Position numbers and translations under genes: made by a program. A DNA stretch of 44,137 nucleotides, from NCBI GenBank assembly GCA_900554615.1, contig USIB01000003.1, forward strand, positions 1 to 44,137, in the 5' to 3' direction. This DNA is from an uncultured Mycoplasmatota bacterium (GTDB taxonomy: Bacteria > Bacillota_I > Bacilli_A > RF39 > UBA660). The notes beneath the pieces are model-generated. The model made no database searches, was not told the origin of the DNA, and saw nothing but the letters and a program-made list of their open reading frames with translations. This document shows, piece by piece, positions 1 through 7,653 of this stretch. Position 1 is the stretch's first letter; each line of letters starts with the position of its first letter.

Positions 1-175
1 CAAGATTATGAGCATAACTACATGCTTCATTTATTTCTTCAATACTAAAGTTTTTGGCATTAGCCCTAAGTGAGAAATCTCTTCCTCCGATATAGCAGGC
101 ATCTGCTCCATAAAGATAAGCAAACTTTAACTTCTCTAAGTTGCCAGCAGGAGCAAGTAATTCTATTTTATTCAT
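1..175 (-). CDS. trhP2: U32 family tRNA hydroxylation protein TrhP2, N-terminal part (cut by window edge)
   Basis: The reverse strand reads MNKIELLAPAGNLEKLKFAY and continues through YGADACYIGGRDFSLRANA, the classical N-terminus of U32 'peptidase' family proteins. The gene starts at 175 and runs off the left edge after 58 codons. In Bacillus subtilis the gene after trmR and trhP1 is yrrO (trhP2), which with its paralogue makes 5-hydroxyuridine at tRNA position 34. The start overlaps the end of trhP1 by 8 bases, so the two are translationally coupled. Despite the family name, no protease role is implied. The assignment rests on the sequence start plus gene order; the C-terminal part is not visible. 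Confidence 0.85.
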   Translation of the reverse strand, partial: MNKIELLAPAGNLEKLKFAYLYGADACYIGGRDFSLRANAKNFSIEEINEACSYAHNL

Positions 176-983
176 TATTACCACCCCTTAATTTATATAT
201 TGTCTTCTTATCAAAGAATCCTGTATAGGTATTATCTAGATGTTCTTTATTTAAGTATTTATCAATAATATCTATATTATTATTATAAGATAAATCAATA
301 ATTAAATTATCTATATCACTTAACTTATCTATTTCATTAATCATATTAACTAAAGGACTATATATAATAGTACCATAACTATGTTCTATAACCATATACT
401 TCATATTATCATTATATATATAATATCTATCACTATTATTTTCTTTATCTATATATTTAAAATAATTGGTAATAAGACTTCTTCTTGAATAAAAGATTGG
501 TAAATATCCATATACTGTATAGAATATATTCATATTTGTATTACTTTTTATATCTAATACTTCATTATAAGTAATATCATTAGTAACTATACTACCAGTA
601 ATACCTCTCTTCTTATAGAATAAATGACTATTTATACTTACATTTAAGTGTTCCATACTTAGTATTAGTTCTTTATTGATATTCATTTTCTTTATAATAT
701 TAAATACTCCTAAGTCATAAAAAATAATACCATCTATATTAGAGTTATTTATCTTGTTAAGTACATTTCTTACTATATCTAAATCATTATTATGAATCAT
801 TTTATTTATGATAACATATACTTTTTTATCAGTATTATTCTTGATCTCTATAATACTATCTATATCTAGTTCTAATGGACATATGGATAATGATTTAATA
901 CCTAGGATAATACCTTTTATATCTTTATTTAATATTTTATTTATATCTTCCTTATTACTAGGAATGACTACTAAATTACTCAT
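168..983 (-). CDS. trhP1: U32 family protein, TrhP1-like (tRNA U34 hydroxylation)
   Basis: About 271 residues, a divergent, short U32-type protein that resembles B. subtilis YrrN more than the longer YrrO/YegQ type. It sits between trmR and trhP2, the conserved yrrM-yrrN-yrrO order. In B. subtilis both U32 paralogues contribute to prephenate-dependent hydroxylation of wobble uridine. I chose the ATG at 983, not the GTG at 989, because GGAG lies 8 bases before the ATG. The start overlaps the stop of trmR (ATGAGTAA), so translation is coupled. Sequence similarity is recognisable mainly by size, charge pattern and context, so the specific role is partly inferred. Confidence 0.75.
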   Translation of the reverse strand: MSNLVVIPSNKEDINKILNKDIKGIILGIKSLSICPLELDIDSIIEIKNNTDKKVYVIINKMIHNNDLDIVRNVLNKINNSNIDGIIFYDLGVFNIIKKMNINKELILSMEHLNVSINSHLFYKKRGITGSIVTNDITYNEVLDIKSNTNMNIFYTVYGYLPIFYSRRSLITNYFKYIDKENNSDRYYIYNDNMKYMVIEHSYGTIIYSPLVNMINEIDKLSDIDNLIIDLSYNNNIDIIDKYLNKEHLDNTYTGFFDKKTIYKLRGGNNE

Positions 984-1557
984 AATCACTTCTCCTTTTA
1001 GATATGGCTATTTTATCTCCAACTGGAATATATTCTGTAGTAAACTCTTCATTATTATCAAGAAAACTAATAAAATCTTTAATTTTATTTACAATTCCTT
1101 TTTGATTCTTAGTCTTGATGAGAGAATTATCTTCAACTAAACCATGAAAAGATAAGTTATCTGTTATGATAGTTCCTCCTTTTACTAAGTTACTTTTATA
1201 TTTTTCAAAGAAGAAAGTATTCTTACCCTTAGCAGCATCTATAAATATTAAATCATACATACTTGTAATATTAACTTCTACTGCATCTCCGTAGATAATA
1301 TTTATTTGGTTATCTAGGTTATTTTTTTTGATGTTAGTAACTGCTAAATCATATCTATCTTTATCTCTTTCAATAGTAGTTACTTTAATATCTTTATCTA
1401 TACTAGCCATCATTATTGAAGAATATCCGATAGCGGAGCCTATTTCAAGTATATTTTTTATATTATTTTCTTTGATATAATTAATTAAATATAATATACC
1501 ATCTTTTTGCATTATTGGTATATTATTAATTCTAGCATATTCTTCTAATTCTTTCAT
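976..1557 (-). CDS. trmR: tRNA 5-hydroxyuridine methyltransferase TrmR (O-methyltransferase family 3)
   Basis: A 193-residue class I SAM-dependent O-methyltransferase. The SAM-binding motif LEIGSAIGYSS lies near residues 37-47, and IFIDAAKGK near 105-113 followed by IITDN carries the metal-binding acidic residues of the caffeoyl-CoA/catechol methyltransferase fold. In B. subtilis the orthologue YrrM (TrmR) methylates 5-hydroxyuridine at tRNA position 34 to 5-methoxyuridine. Here it is first in a three-gene unit with two U32 proteins that supply the hydroxyl group, so the pathway is complete in one operon. Its stop overlaps the start of the next gene. Confidence 0.85.
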   Translation of the reverse strand: MKELEEYARINNIPIMQKDGILYLINYIKENNIKNILEIGSAIGYSSIMMASIDKDIKVTTIERDKDRYDLAVTNIKKNNLDNQINIIYGDAVEVNITSMYDLIFIDAAKGKNTFFFEKYKSNLVKGGTIITDNLSFHGLVEDNSLIKTKNQKGIVNKIKDFISFLDNNEEFTTEYIPVGDKIAISKRRSDYE

Positions 1558-1633
1558 ATTACACCTTTTTTCTATTTTATTATATATTAAATATTATTAT
1601 TTAGCAATAATTTAATTAAAAGAAAGAATATTA

Positions 1634-2074
1634 TTATTCTCCCTTTATTAATTGTTTTACTTTTCTTTTAATATCTTTTTCATAAACTTTTGGATATTTA
1701 TTATAGTGTTCTTCACTATTTAAACCATATTTTATACCCATTTCATTATCATATTGAAGTAATGTTCCATCTATGGTAAAACTTTTATTTTTCTTGAATA
1801 ACCAGTGGTCATCTACTTCTACTGATTTTACTGGGGTATTCATGATTTTAACATCACCATTTACATAGAATATTTCTAATTTGGAATGATTTAAATGTAA
1901 AAATTTTATTAGTGGTTCATCTTCTATAATTAGACAGAAACCATATTCTTTTGAATAAAAAACATTGTATGAATAAACATCATCATTCATATCTATAACT
2001 TCAATATAATCACATAATTGCATTCCTTTAACACTATTACTATCAATATTGTTATTGTTTAATCTAAAATTCAT
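1634..2074 (-). CDS. Hypothetical protein, 146 residues
   Basis: No family is recognised. The protein starts MNFRLNNNNIDSNSVKGMQL and is rich in beta-forming, acidic and aromatic stretches, with a basic C-terminus (DIKRKVKQLIKGE). The start at 2074 is fixed by a strong GGGGAGG ribosome site 6 bases upstream; a longer in-frame reading to 2152 has no ribosome site and would run through the promoter. A consensus sigma-A promoter lies at 2103-2131, so it is a single-gene unit. No signal peptide or membrane segment is seen, and it is probably cytoplasmic. Confidence 0.7.
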   Translation of the reverse strand: MNFRLNNNNIDSNSVKGMQLCDYIEVIDMNDDVYSYNVFYSKEYGFCLIIEDEPLIKFLHLNHSKLEIFYVNGDVKIMNTPVKSVEVDDHWLFKKNKSFTIDGTLLQYDNEMGIKYGLNSEEHYNKYPKVYEKDIKRKVKQLIKGE

Positions 2075-2102
2075 AATAACCTCCCCTTTCAAGAGCACAA
2101 GT

Positions 2103-2131
2103 ATTATAGCAGATTTGCCTTTATTTGTCAA
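2103..2131 (-). promoter_or_regulatory. Sigma-A promoter of the 1634-2074 gene
   Basis: On the minus strand TTGACA (2126-2131) and TATAAT (2103-2108) are perfect consensus boxes separated by exactly 17 bases. Transcription would start about 20 bases before the ribosome site. The tandem-hairpin element at 2150-2240 is upstream of this promoter and so is not part of this gene's leader. Confidence 0.85.
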
Positions 2132-2149
2132 TTGTTTTGGTGTTTTTTC

Positions 2150-2240
2150 CACCAGAGGCCTAAGGTCCTCTTGGTGTTAGTTTAAGCCTTACTATATAAG
2201 TCTTAAACTAATATATCATTATATCTATCATATAGAGGAC
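2150..2240 (-). repeat. Tandem-hairpin element D
   Basis: Read on the minus strand, an ATAGATATAAT box is followed by hairpin 1, TTAGTTTAAG pairing with CTTAAACTAA (2177-2211), capped ACTTATATAGTAAGG. After TAAC comes hairpin 2, CCAAGAGG pairing with CCTCTGG (2151-2175, one bulge), capped ACCTTAGG. An A-rich tail follows. The same architecture with different but still complementary stems recurs at 10912-11000, 12480-12570 and 20550-20636. No poly-T follows either hairpin, so it is not a simple terminator. It lies between fic and the next gene's promoter. Function is unknown. Confidence 0.7.
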
Positions 2241-2290
2241 AGATTAGTATAATTCTATTTTAAAACAATACTTATATTCTAGAGTGATTA

Positions 2291-2902
2291 TTAATTATTA
2301 TTTAGTTCTTCTGTTTTGTATGCATAGTATCCTTCATAACTATAACTTGCATCAATACCTTTCATAAATACTTGTCTATCATTAATTTTATCTGTAAGTG
2401 CATTTTCTAGTAATATTTTTATTTCTGTATCTTTGATTGGACTTCTTTCCATTGCAAGTAAATAATCTTCTTTATTTACTTTACTCCAGTCAACTACTTT
2501 GTTTATTTCTTTCTTTAAAATCATATCTAGCCAAATACGAGTACTTCTTCCATTTCCTTCTCTAAAAGGATGTGCAATATTCATTTCTACATATTTTTTT
2601 ATTATGTTTTCAAAATTATCTTGAGGCATATTATCTATTTTATTTAAGACTTCTTTTAAATACATACAAGAAGCAAATCTAAAACTACCTTTTGCTATAT
2701 TTACTTCTCTTATTTTTCCTGCAAAAGAATAAATATCATTAAATAAGAACTTATGAATGCTTGATAGGCCATTAAATGTTCCAATTTCATATTCATTAAT
2801 TTTATTTGTATCAAATAACTCTATTGCTTTTATTTTTGTTATTTTTTCTTCTTCCTTAGCAAGTTCAACTTGACTAGTAATTCCTAATTTATTTTCTAAC
2901 AT
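2291..2902 (-). CDS. Fic/DOC family protein, class III (self-inhibited AMPylator type)
   Basis: 203 residues with the Fic active-site motif HPFREGNGRSTR at 111-122 (catalytic His111) and the flap segment KGSFRFAS at 71-78. A C-terminal S-YSY-EG motif (Ser186, Glu190, Gly191) matches the (S/T)xxxE(G/N) inhibitory helix that in class III Fic proteins sits at the C-terminus of the same chain, as in Neisseria Fic. Such enzymes usually transfer AMP to a hydroxyl of a target protein once the glutamate is released. There is no antitoxin gene beside it. It is transcribed divergently from the YigZ-like gene. The target cannot be told from sequence. Confidence 0.9.
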   Translation of the reverse strand: MLENKLGITSQVELAKEEEKITKIKAIELFDTNKINEYEIGTFNGLSSIHKFLFNDIYSFAGKIREVNIAKGSFRFASCMYLKEVLNKIDNMPQDNFENIIKKYVEMNIAHPFREGNGRSTRIWLDMILKKEINKVVDWSKVNKEDYLLAMERSPIKDTEIKILLENALTDKINDRQVFMKGIDASYSYEGYYAYKTEELNNN

Positions 2903-3000
2903 AAAATCCTCCTTTAATCTTTTAATATTATACCATAATTTAAATGAACATACTAGATTTTATGATATATTTTTGGTAAAATATATGTAGGTGAAAGAAA

Positions 3001-3576
3001 ATGCTTAGTATTAAAAATAATTATAAGTATGAAGAAATAATAAAGTATTCTAAGTTTATATCTTTGATATATAGAGTGTATACTAAGGAAGAAATACATA
3101 AGTATTTAGAAGACATAAAAAAAGAATATCCTGGTGCTACTCATTATTGTTATGGATATGTTATAGATAATGATATGAAATCTTCGGATGATGGAGAGCC
3201 CTCTAAAACAGCAGGTACTCCTATACTAAATCAAATATTAAATAACAATTTAAATTATACTTTAATAGTAGTAGTTAGATACTTTGGAGGAGTAAAGTTA
3301 GGTGTTGGACCACTTACTAGAGCATATGCTAAGGTAGCAAGAGAGGTAATTAAGGAAGATAATATTATTACTTTAATTAAAGGATATAATATAAAGATAG
3401 ATTTTAATTATGAAGATATAAAAGATATAGATTATATTCTAAGAAATAGTCATATTATAGATAAATCTTTTAAAGAAAGAATATCTTATAATGTACTTGT
3501 TTCAAAAGAAGTACTAGATAATTTAAGTAAGTATAACGTTACTATAAATAAAGAAGAATATATATTAAAAGAATAG
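3001..3576 (+). CDS. YigZ/IMPACT family protein (UPF0029, YvyE-like)
   Basis: 191 residues. The IMPACT-family core is clear: THYCYGYVI, a DDGEPSKTAGTPIL stretch around residues 60-74 and VVVRYFGGVKLGVGPLTRAY around 93-112. A C-terminal alpha/beta domain of about 60 residues follows, as in YigZ (DUF1949). The bacterial role is not firmly known; eukaryotic IMPACT binds the Gcn1 translation-stress factor. An AGGTG ribosome site lies 7 bases before the ATG. It shares a bidirectional terminator with the convergent trpS gene. Confidence 0.9.
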   Translation: MLSIKNNYKYEEIIKYSKFISLIYRVYTKEEIHKYLEDIKKEYPGATHYCYGYVIDNDMKSSDDGEPSKTAGTPILNQILNNNLNYTLIVVVRYFGGVKLGVGPLTRAYAKVAREVIKEDNIITLIKGYNIKIDFNYEDIKDIDYILRNSHIIDKSFKERISYNVLVSKEVLDNLSKYNVTINKEEYILKE

Positions 3577-3597
3577 AGTTTTCTATTCTTTTAATAT
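3562..3597. terminator. Bidirectional intrinsic terminator between yigZ-like gene and trpS
   Basis: A perfect 15-bp stem (ATATTAAAAGAATAG and its complement) with a 6-base AGTTTT loop spans the ends of the two convergent genes and includes both stop codons. The A/T arms supply a U-tract on either strand. Confidence 0.85.
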
Positions 3598-4574
3598 CTG
3601 CCAAATCCTACTTTTTTAAATACTTCGTATGTTTTTTCTTTAGCAATTTTTTCAGTTATTTCTCTTCCATTATCTAATATTTCATTTAGTTTATCACTAT
3701 TTATTATTTCATTATATTTATTTTGGACATCTAGAAGAGTATCTACTACTGTATCTGCTACTTCTTTCTTTAAATTACCATAATTATAATCTTTAAAATG
3801 TTCTTCAGCCTTTTTTACATCTATCTTTTTTAATGAAGAATAAATAGTAAGTAAATTAGAGATACCTGGTTTATTTATAGGGTCATAAATTACTTTATTA
3901 TCACTATCTGTAACAGCGGACATAATTTTCTTTCTTATGGTCTTTTCGTCATCTAGTAAATAGATAACACCTTTACCTGTAGCATCACTCTTACTCATCT
4001 TTTTAGTTGGGTCAGATAAATCCATTATTTTAGCCCCTACTTCTGGAATTAATGACTCAGGTAATTTAAATGTATCGCCATACATTTTATTAAATCTATC
4101 AGCAATATTACGGGCTAGTTCAACATGTTGCTTTTGGTCAATTCCTACTGGTACATAATCAGCGTCATATAGTAAAATATCTGAAGCCATAAGTATTGGA
4201 TAAGTGAATAATCCTACTGTTACATTCTCTTGCTTTTTAGATTTATCTTTAAATTGAGTCATACGAGAGGCTTCTCCTATATAAGTATGACACTCAAGTA
4301 CCCATGATAAATTAGCATGATATAGATTTTCTGATTGAATGTAAATGGTATTCTTACTTGGGTCCAAACCACAGGCAATATATAATGCTACATTCTTAAT
4401 AATTCTTTCTTTTAATAATTTTGGGTCTTGTTTTACTGTGATAGCATGCATATCAGGAACAAACATAAATGATTCATATTCTTCTTGATATTTTACCATT
4501 TGACTTATACTACCTATTAAACTACCAAGAGTTAGTTCACCACTTGGTTGAAGACCTGTTAATACTCTTTTCAT
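3591..4574 (-). CDS. trpS: Tryptophanyl-tRNA synthetase
   Basis: A class I synthetase of 327 residues that charges tRNA-Trp. The N-terminus MKRVLTGLQPSGELTLGSLI contains the PSG and TLG (HIGH-equivalent) elements, and DPTKKMSKSD is the KMSKS loop. The start was moved to 4574 because GGAAG precedes that ATG at a good distance; an 18-residue lysine-rich extension upstream has no homology to the family. Length is normal for bacterial TrpRS. It is a single gene ending in the shared terminator with the yigZ-like gene. No T-box leader is seen in the roughly 100 bases upstream. Confidence 0.97.
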   Translation of the reverse strand: MKRVLTGLQPSGELTLGSLIGSISQMVKYQEEYESFMFVPDMHAITVKQDPKLLKERIIKNVALYIACGLDPSKNTIYIQSENLYHANLSWVLECHTYIGEASRMTQFKDKSKKQENVTVGLFTYPILMASDILLYDADYVPVGIDQKQHVELARNIADRFNKMYGDTFKLPESLIPEVGAKIMDLSDPTKKMSKSDATGKGVIYLLDDEKTIRKKIMSAVTDSDNKVIYDPINKPGISNLLTIYSSLKKIDVKKAEEHFKDYNYGNLKKEVADTVVDTLLDVQNKYNEIINSDKLNEILDNGREITEKIAKEKTYEVFKKVGFGRY

Positions 4575-4632
4575 ATTAATACACTTCCTTTTCTTATTAA
4601 TTATATAATAATATGATTTTTTTTTCAATATG

Positions 4633-4661
4633 TTTACATAAATATTTTTTTCTGATATACT
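4633..4661 (+). promoter_or_regulatory. Sigma-A promoter of the CmpB-like membrane gene
   Basis: TTTACA (4633-4638) and TATACT (4656-4661) are separated by 17 bases, just upstream of the AGGTG ribosome site of the 4679 gene. Confidence 0.75.
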
Positions 4662-4678
4662 TATAAAGTGAGGTGTTT

Positions 4679-5359
4679 ATGGATAAAGTATATTTATATT
4701 TTATGTTATTTCTAATTTATTCTTTTATTGGTTGGGTTATGGAAATATGTGTTACTTATCCCAAGACTAAAAAAATAGTAGATAGAGGATTTTTACTTGG
4801 ACCATATTGTCCTATTTATGGATATTCAAGTATTATAATGATTTTTTATTTAAATCACTATAAAGATAATCCTTTAACTGTATTTTTACTAGCAGTGGTA
4901 GTTTGTACATTTATAGAATATATGGTTAGTTTAATTATGGAAAAGTTATTTAATGCTAGATGGTGGGATTATAGTACTAGAAAGTTTAATATAAATGGAA
5001 GAGTATGTCTTACTAATGCTTTCTTTTTTGGTGTACTAGGAACTTTTCTAGTATATTATTTAAATCCTTTTTTAGAGGGACTATTATTAAAGATTAATAC
5101 TAATGTACTTAATGTTATAAGTTTGGTATGGATGATAATCTTTACTTTTGATTTTATTACTTCTATGTATGCTTCTTTTAAACTTAAAAATAATCTTTCT
5201 AAAATAAAGAAAGATAATACTGAAGAAATTAAAGAAAAGATTAAAGAGAAAATAGAAAGTACATTCCTTAATAGAAGAATATTTAAAGCATATCCTAAGT
5301 ATAAGATAAATATTATGAAAAAATTAGAAGAATATAAAGAAAAGATAGAAAAGGAATAA
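4679..5359 (+). CDS. Putative ABC-transporter type IV (CmpB family) membrane protein
   Basis: 226 residues with about five hydrophobic segments. The conserved features of the CmpB family are present: an N-terminal YSFIGWVMEI helix, RGFLLGPYCPIYGYS, and EKLFNARWWDYSTRKFNING followed by RVCLTNAFFFGVLG. A lysine-rich, probably coiled, cytoplasmic tail follows. The biochemical role of the family is not established despite its name. I prefer the ATG at 4679 over the GTG at 4673 because AGGTG then lies at a normal distance. It stands alone with its own promoter and shares a terminator with the convergent flippase gene. Confidence 0.85.
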   Translation: MDKVYLYFMLFLIYSFIGWVMEICVTYPKTKKIVDRGFLLGPYCPIYGYSSIIMIFYLNHYKDNPLTVFLLAVVVCTFIEYMVSLIMEKLFNARWWDYSTRKFNINGRVCLTNAFFFGVLGTFLVYYLNPFLEGLLLKINTNVLNVISLVWMIIFTFDFITSMYASFKLKNNLSKIKKDNTEEIKEKIKEKIESTFLNRRIFKAYPKYKINIMKKLEEYKEKIEKE

Positions 5360-5369
5360 TTTTCTATCT
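5341..5369. terminator. Bidirectional terminator between CmpB-like and flippase genes
   Basis: An 11-bp stem (AAGATAGAAAA / TTTTCTATCTT) with a 7-base loop lies across the two convergent stop codons, followed by T-runs on the plus strand and by T-rich sequence from the A arm on the minus strand. Confidence 0.8.
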
Positions 5370-6890
5370 TTTTAATTTGGATTTAATTAGGTTAAATAGT
5401 CTTCGAAAAAGACTTCTGGTGGAATCATTTGTAGCATATAGGATAAGGGAAATTACTAAAGTAATAACTATAAATATAAGACCTAATTTAAGAATAGTAG
5501 TTATAAAGCCTCCTACTGATAATAGGAAATAGTTTTCTACTCTTTTTAATATAATTGCAAAAATTGAAAACATTAAAATTGATACAATATAGTATTTTAA
5601 AATACTAAATAGATTAACATTTTTCATTATTTTTTTAACTATTAAATTAGATTTCAATAGTATATTTACAATAAATGATATTGAAGTTCCTATAAGAATA
5701 CCATTTATTCCAAATGGTTTGATAAGTAAAATAGATAGGAATAAATTGGTAAAGGCACAAATAAAGATATGTTTTTTATTATCTTTAAATAAGCCATCTG
5801 CATTAATGAGAGCCACTAATGGGAAATAAAGTATATTTAAAAATGATGTACTTGTGAATAATACGACTGTAATATATTCTAATATATAGTTATCTTTTCC
5901 AACCCATACTGTTATAAAGCCTCTGATTCCTATCATAAAGGTTAAACACATACTAAAGGCTATTAGGATAAACATCATCATATATTCTTTAAATAGTGGA
6001 TATACTCTCTTATCTTCTTTTTTGGCAAAGACATTACCAAAGGAATAAACACTGGATAACTCTACTCTTGATGCTACTTCAGTTAAAAATCTTAGGATAT
6101 AATTATAACTGGTGTATATACTTACCATAACAGGGCCACTTGCTCCCATTAACAGTAAGGCATCTACATTATTTAGAATTAAATATCCTAATTGAGTCCA
6201 GGCTAAATCTTTTGTCATTTTAACCATAGAGGTATCTTTTCTTGCTATTTCGTGTAACTCTGGATATTTCTTTTTAACAACGATTCTATTAATAACTTCT
6301 TCTAGTATCTTCATAAAGAGGATAACTATGGCTATTGATTCTAAGGTTTTAAACTTTATTGTTACAATTACTATTAATATATCACATAATAGTTTTACTC
6401 CGTTAAAGATAAGAGCATAGACATATTTTTCTTGAGCGGCACTAAGGACAGCCATATATGTTTGTCCTTTACCAAAGTAAGATATTAAATATGAAGTAGA
6501 TATAATAAAGAAACATATTAAACAAGATATCTCATAACCTTCTTCGAAGTTATAGAATAAATGAAGTCCTATTGTTACTAAAAATATTATTCCTAATATT
6601 ATTAAACCTATTATTCTAAATACTTTTCTTGCTCCTCCATAGATGGCATTAATATCATCTTTATTTTTTTCAGCAATTGGTTTATATAAACTATAAATTA
6701 CAGCCTCAGAAAATCCTGCTTGGGCAAGGAAAACATAGGATATAATTTGATTAATTGTTTGGTAGTAGCCATTACCTACATCACCTACATACTTAATAAG
6801 TACATCCATTTTTATTATTCCAACTACGCCGATTAAAAGGTAAGGTAATATATCACATATCATATTTAGAAATATTTTTTTTGTTCTCAT
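5364..6890 (-). CDS. Polysaccharide flippase-type membrane protein (MOP/MATE superfamily)
   Basis: 508 residues, almost entirely hydrophobic, with about 12-14 predicted membrane helices and short basic loops, the pattern of Wzx-like oligosaccharide or lipid-linked precursor exporters. The N-terminus (MRTKKIFLNMICDILPYLLIG) begins directly with the first helix. It has no glycosyltransferase or polymerase neighbours, so its cargo is unknown; teichoic-acid-like or capsule intermediates are the usual candidates. It is distinct from the SpoVB-type flippase at 18057. Confidence 0.8.
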   Translation of the reverse strand: MRTKKIFLNMICDILPYLLIGVVGIIKMDVLIKYVGDVGNGYYQTINQIISYVFLAQAGFSEAVIYSLYKPIAEKNKDDINAIYGGARKVFRIIGLIILGIIFLVTIGLHLFYNFEEGYEISCLICFFIISTSYLISYFGKGQTYMAVLSAAQEKYVYALIFNGVKLLCDILIVIVTIKFKTLESIAIVILFMKILEEVINRIVVKKKYPELHEIARKDTSMVKMTKDLAWTQLGYLILNNVDALLLMGASGPVMVSIYTSYNYILRFLTEVASRVELSSVYSFGNVFAKKEDKRVYPLFKEYMMMFILIAFSMCLTFMIGIRGFITVWVGKDNYILEYITVVLFTSTSFLNILYFPLVALINADGLFKDNKKHIFICAFTNLFLSILLIKPFGINGILIGTSISFIVNILLKSNLIVKKIMKNVNLFSILKYYIVSILMFSIFAIILKRVENYFLLSVGGFITTILKLGLIFIVITLVISLILYATNDSTRSLFRRLFNLIKSKLKR

Positions 6891-6955
6891 TTTTCACATC
6901 CTATATATATAATAACACAAATATTATTTTATATAAAGAAAAAGATATTTATTTT

Positions 6956-7141
6956 TTAATTTTCTTTATTTTCTGTATACATGATAAGAGCGGTAAAACA
7001 GTATATTTGTTCTTCTCCATAAATACTGCAAGAACTAGAAAGTTTAATATCTATGATATCTATATTATTTTCTTTAATAAAAGAGTTAATACTACTTTCT
7101 AAATCTTTTTCGTGTTCTTCATCAATGACTTTAACTTTCAT
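6956..7141 (-). CDS. cse60: Sporulation protein Cse60 family
   Basis: A 61-residue acidic protein starting MKVKVIDEEHEKDLESSINS and containing IDIKLSSSCSIYGEEQIYCF. This is the compact Cse60 pattern, with the conserved DEEHEKDLE start and the YGEEQIYCFTA segment. In B. subtilis cse60 belongs to the sigma-E regulon and its function is unknown. The GGTGAT ribosome site is 5 bases from the ATG. It follows the terminator of the lipoprotein gene on the same strand. The assignment is from recalled family sequence. Confidence 0.8.
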   Translation of the reverse strand: MKVKVIDEEHEKDLESSINSFIKENNIDIIDIKLSSSCSIYGEEQIYCFTALIMYTENKEN

Positions 7142-7154
7142 TTTATATCACCAA

Positions 7155-7186
7155 AAAAAGTATATAATAATAACTATATACTTTTT
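7155..7186 (-). terminator. Terminator of the eno-lipoprotein unit
   Basis: On the minus strand AAAAAGTATATA pairs with TATATACTTTTT around a short AT loop and is followed by a run of seven T residues. It lies just after the lipoprotein stop at 7195 and just before cse60. Confidence 0.75.
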
Positions 7187-7194
7187 GTCATATT

Positions 7195-7653
7195 TTATCC
7201 TCTTTTTACATCATAATATATTTTATTTTCATTTCCATCGTCATCTGTATATTCAATATATAATTTATATTTTACATTACTTATATCTTCTGATGTCTGT
7301 ATTTTTCCTTTTAATACTATTTTATCACTAGTATCTACTGATAGGTTAACAGGAGAATCTAATATACCAACTGATGGATATGCTTCATCTATCATATAAT
7401 TGTGGATTAGTAGGGCTTTAACATTATGCATATTAACTTTTGGATTATTAATTAATACACTATAATTAGTAATTTCTTCACCCTCTTTTTTTACATTGAA
7501 ATAAACATTAAAATCAAGGTCATCTTCTGATGAAAATACTTCTTTCTTTTCTAATTCATTTTTATATTCTAAATAAGCAATTTTATCTTCTTCATTACTA
7601 GTGCAGGCTGTTAAAAGTAATATTGGTATGATTAATATAAGTATTTTTTTCAT
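7195..7653 (-). CDS. Small lipoprotein, function unknown
   Basis: 152 residues. The N-terminus has a lysine pair, a hydrophobic segment and a lipobox LLTAC (Cys17), so it should be lipid-anchored on the outer face of the membrane. The mature part is acidic at first (SNEEDK) and then beta-rich, with a repeated pattern of charged and hydrophobic residues and a C-terminal YIEYTDDDGNENKIYYDV strand pair. The start codon overlaps the eno stop by one base (TAATG), so expression is tied to enolase, though no functional link is evident. Confidence 0.75.
   Translation of the reverse strand: MKKILILIIPILLLTACTSNEEDKIAYLEYKNELEKKEVFSSEDDLDFNVYFNVKKEGEEITNYSVLINNPKVNMHNVKALLIHNYMIDEAYPSVGILDSPVNLSVDTSDKIVLKGKIQTSEDISNVKYKLYIEYTDDDGNENKIYYDVKRG

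Noticed and set aside
2150..2240. Reading element D as an intrinsic terminator of fic
   Set aside because: Neither hairpin is followed by a T-run on either strand, and the same structure recurs in settings where no gene ends.
5364..6890. Second SpoVB or MurJ
   Set aside because: The loops and N-terminus do not match SpoVB motifs seen at 18057; a general polysaccharide flippase is the safer call.
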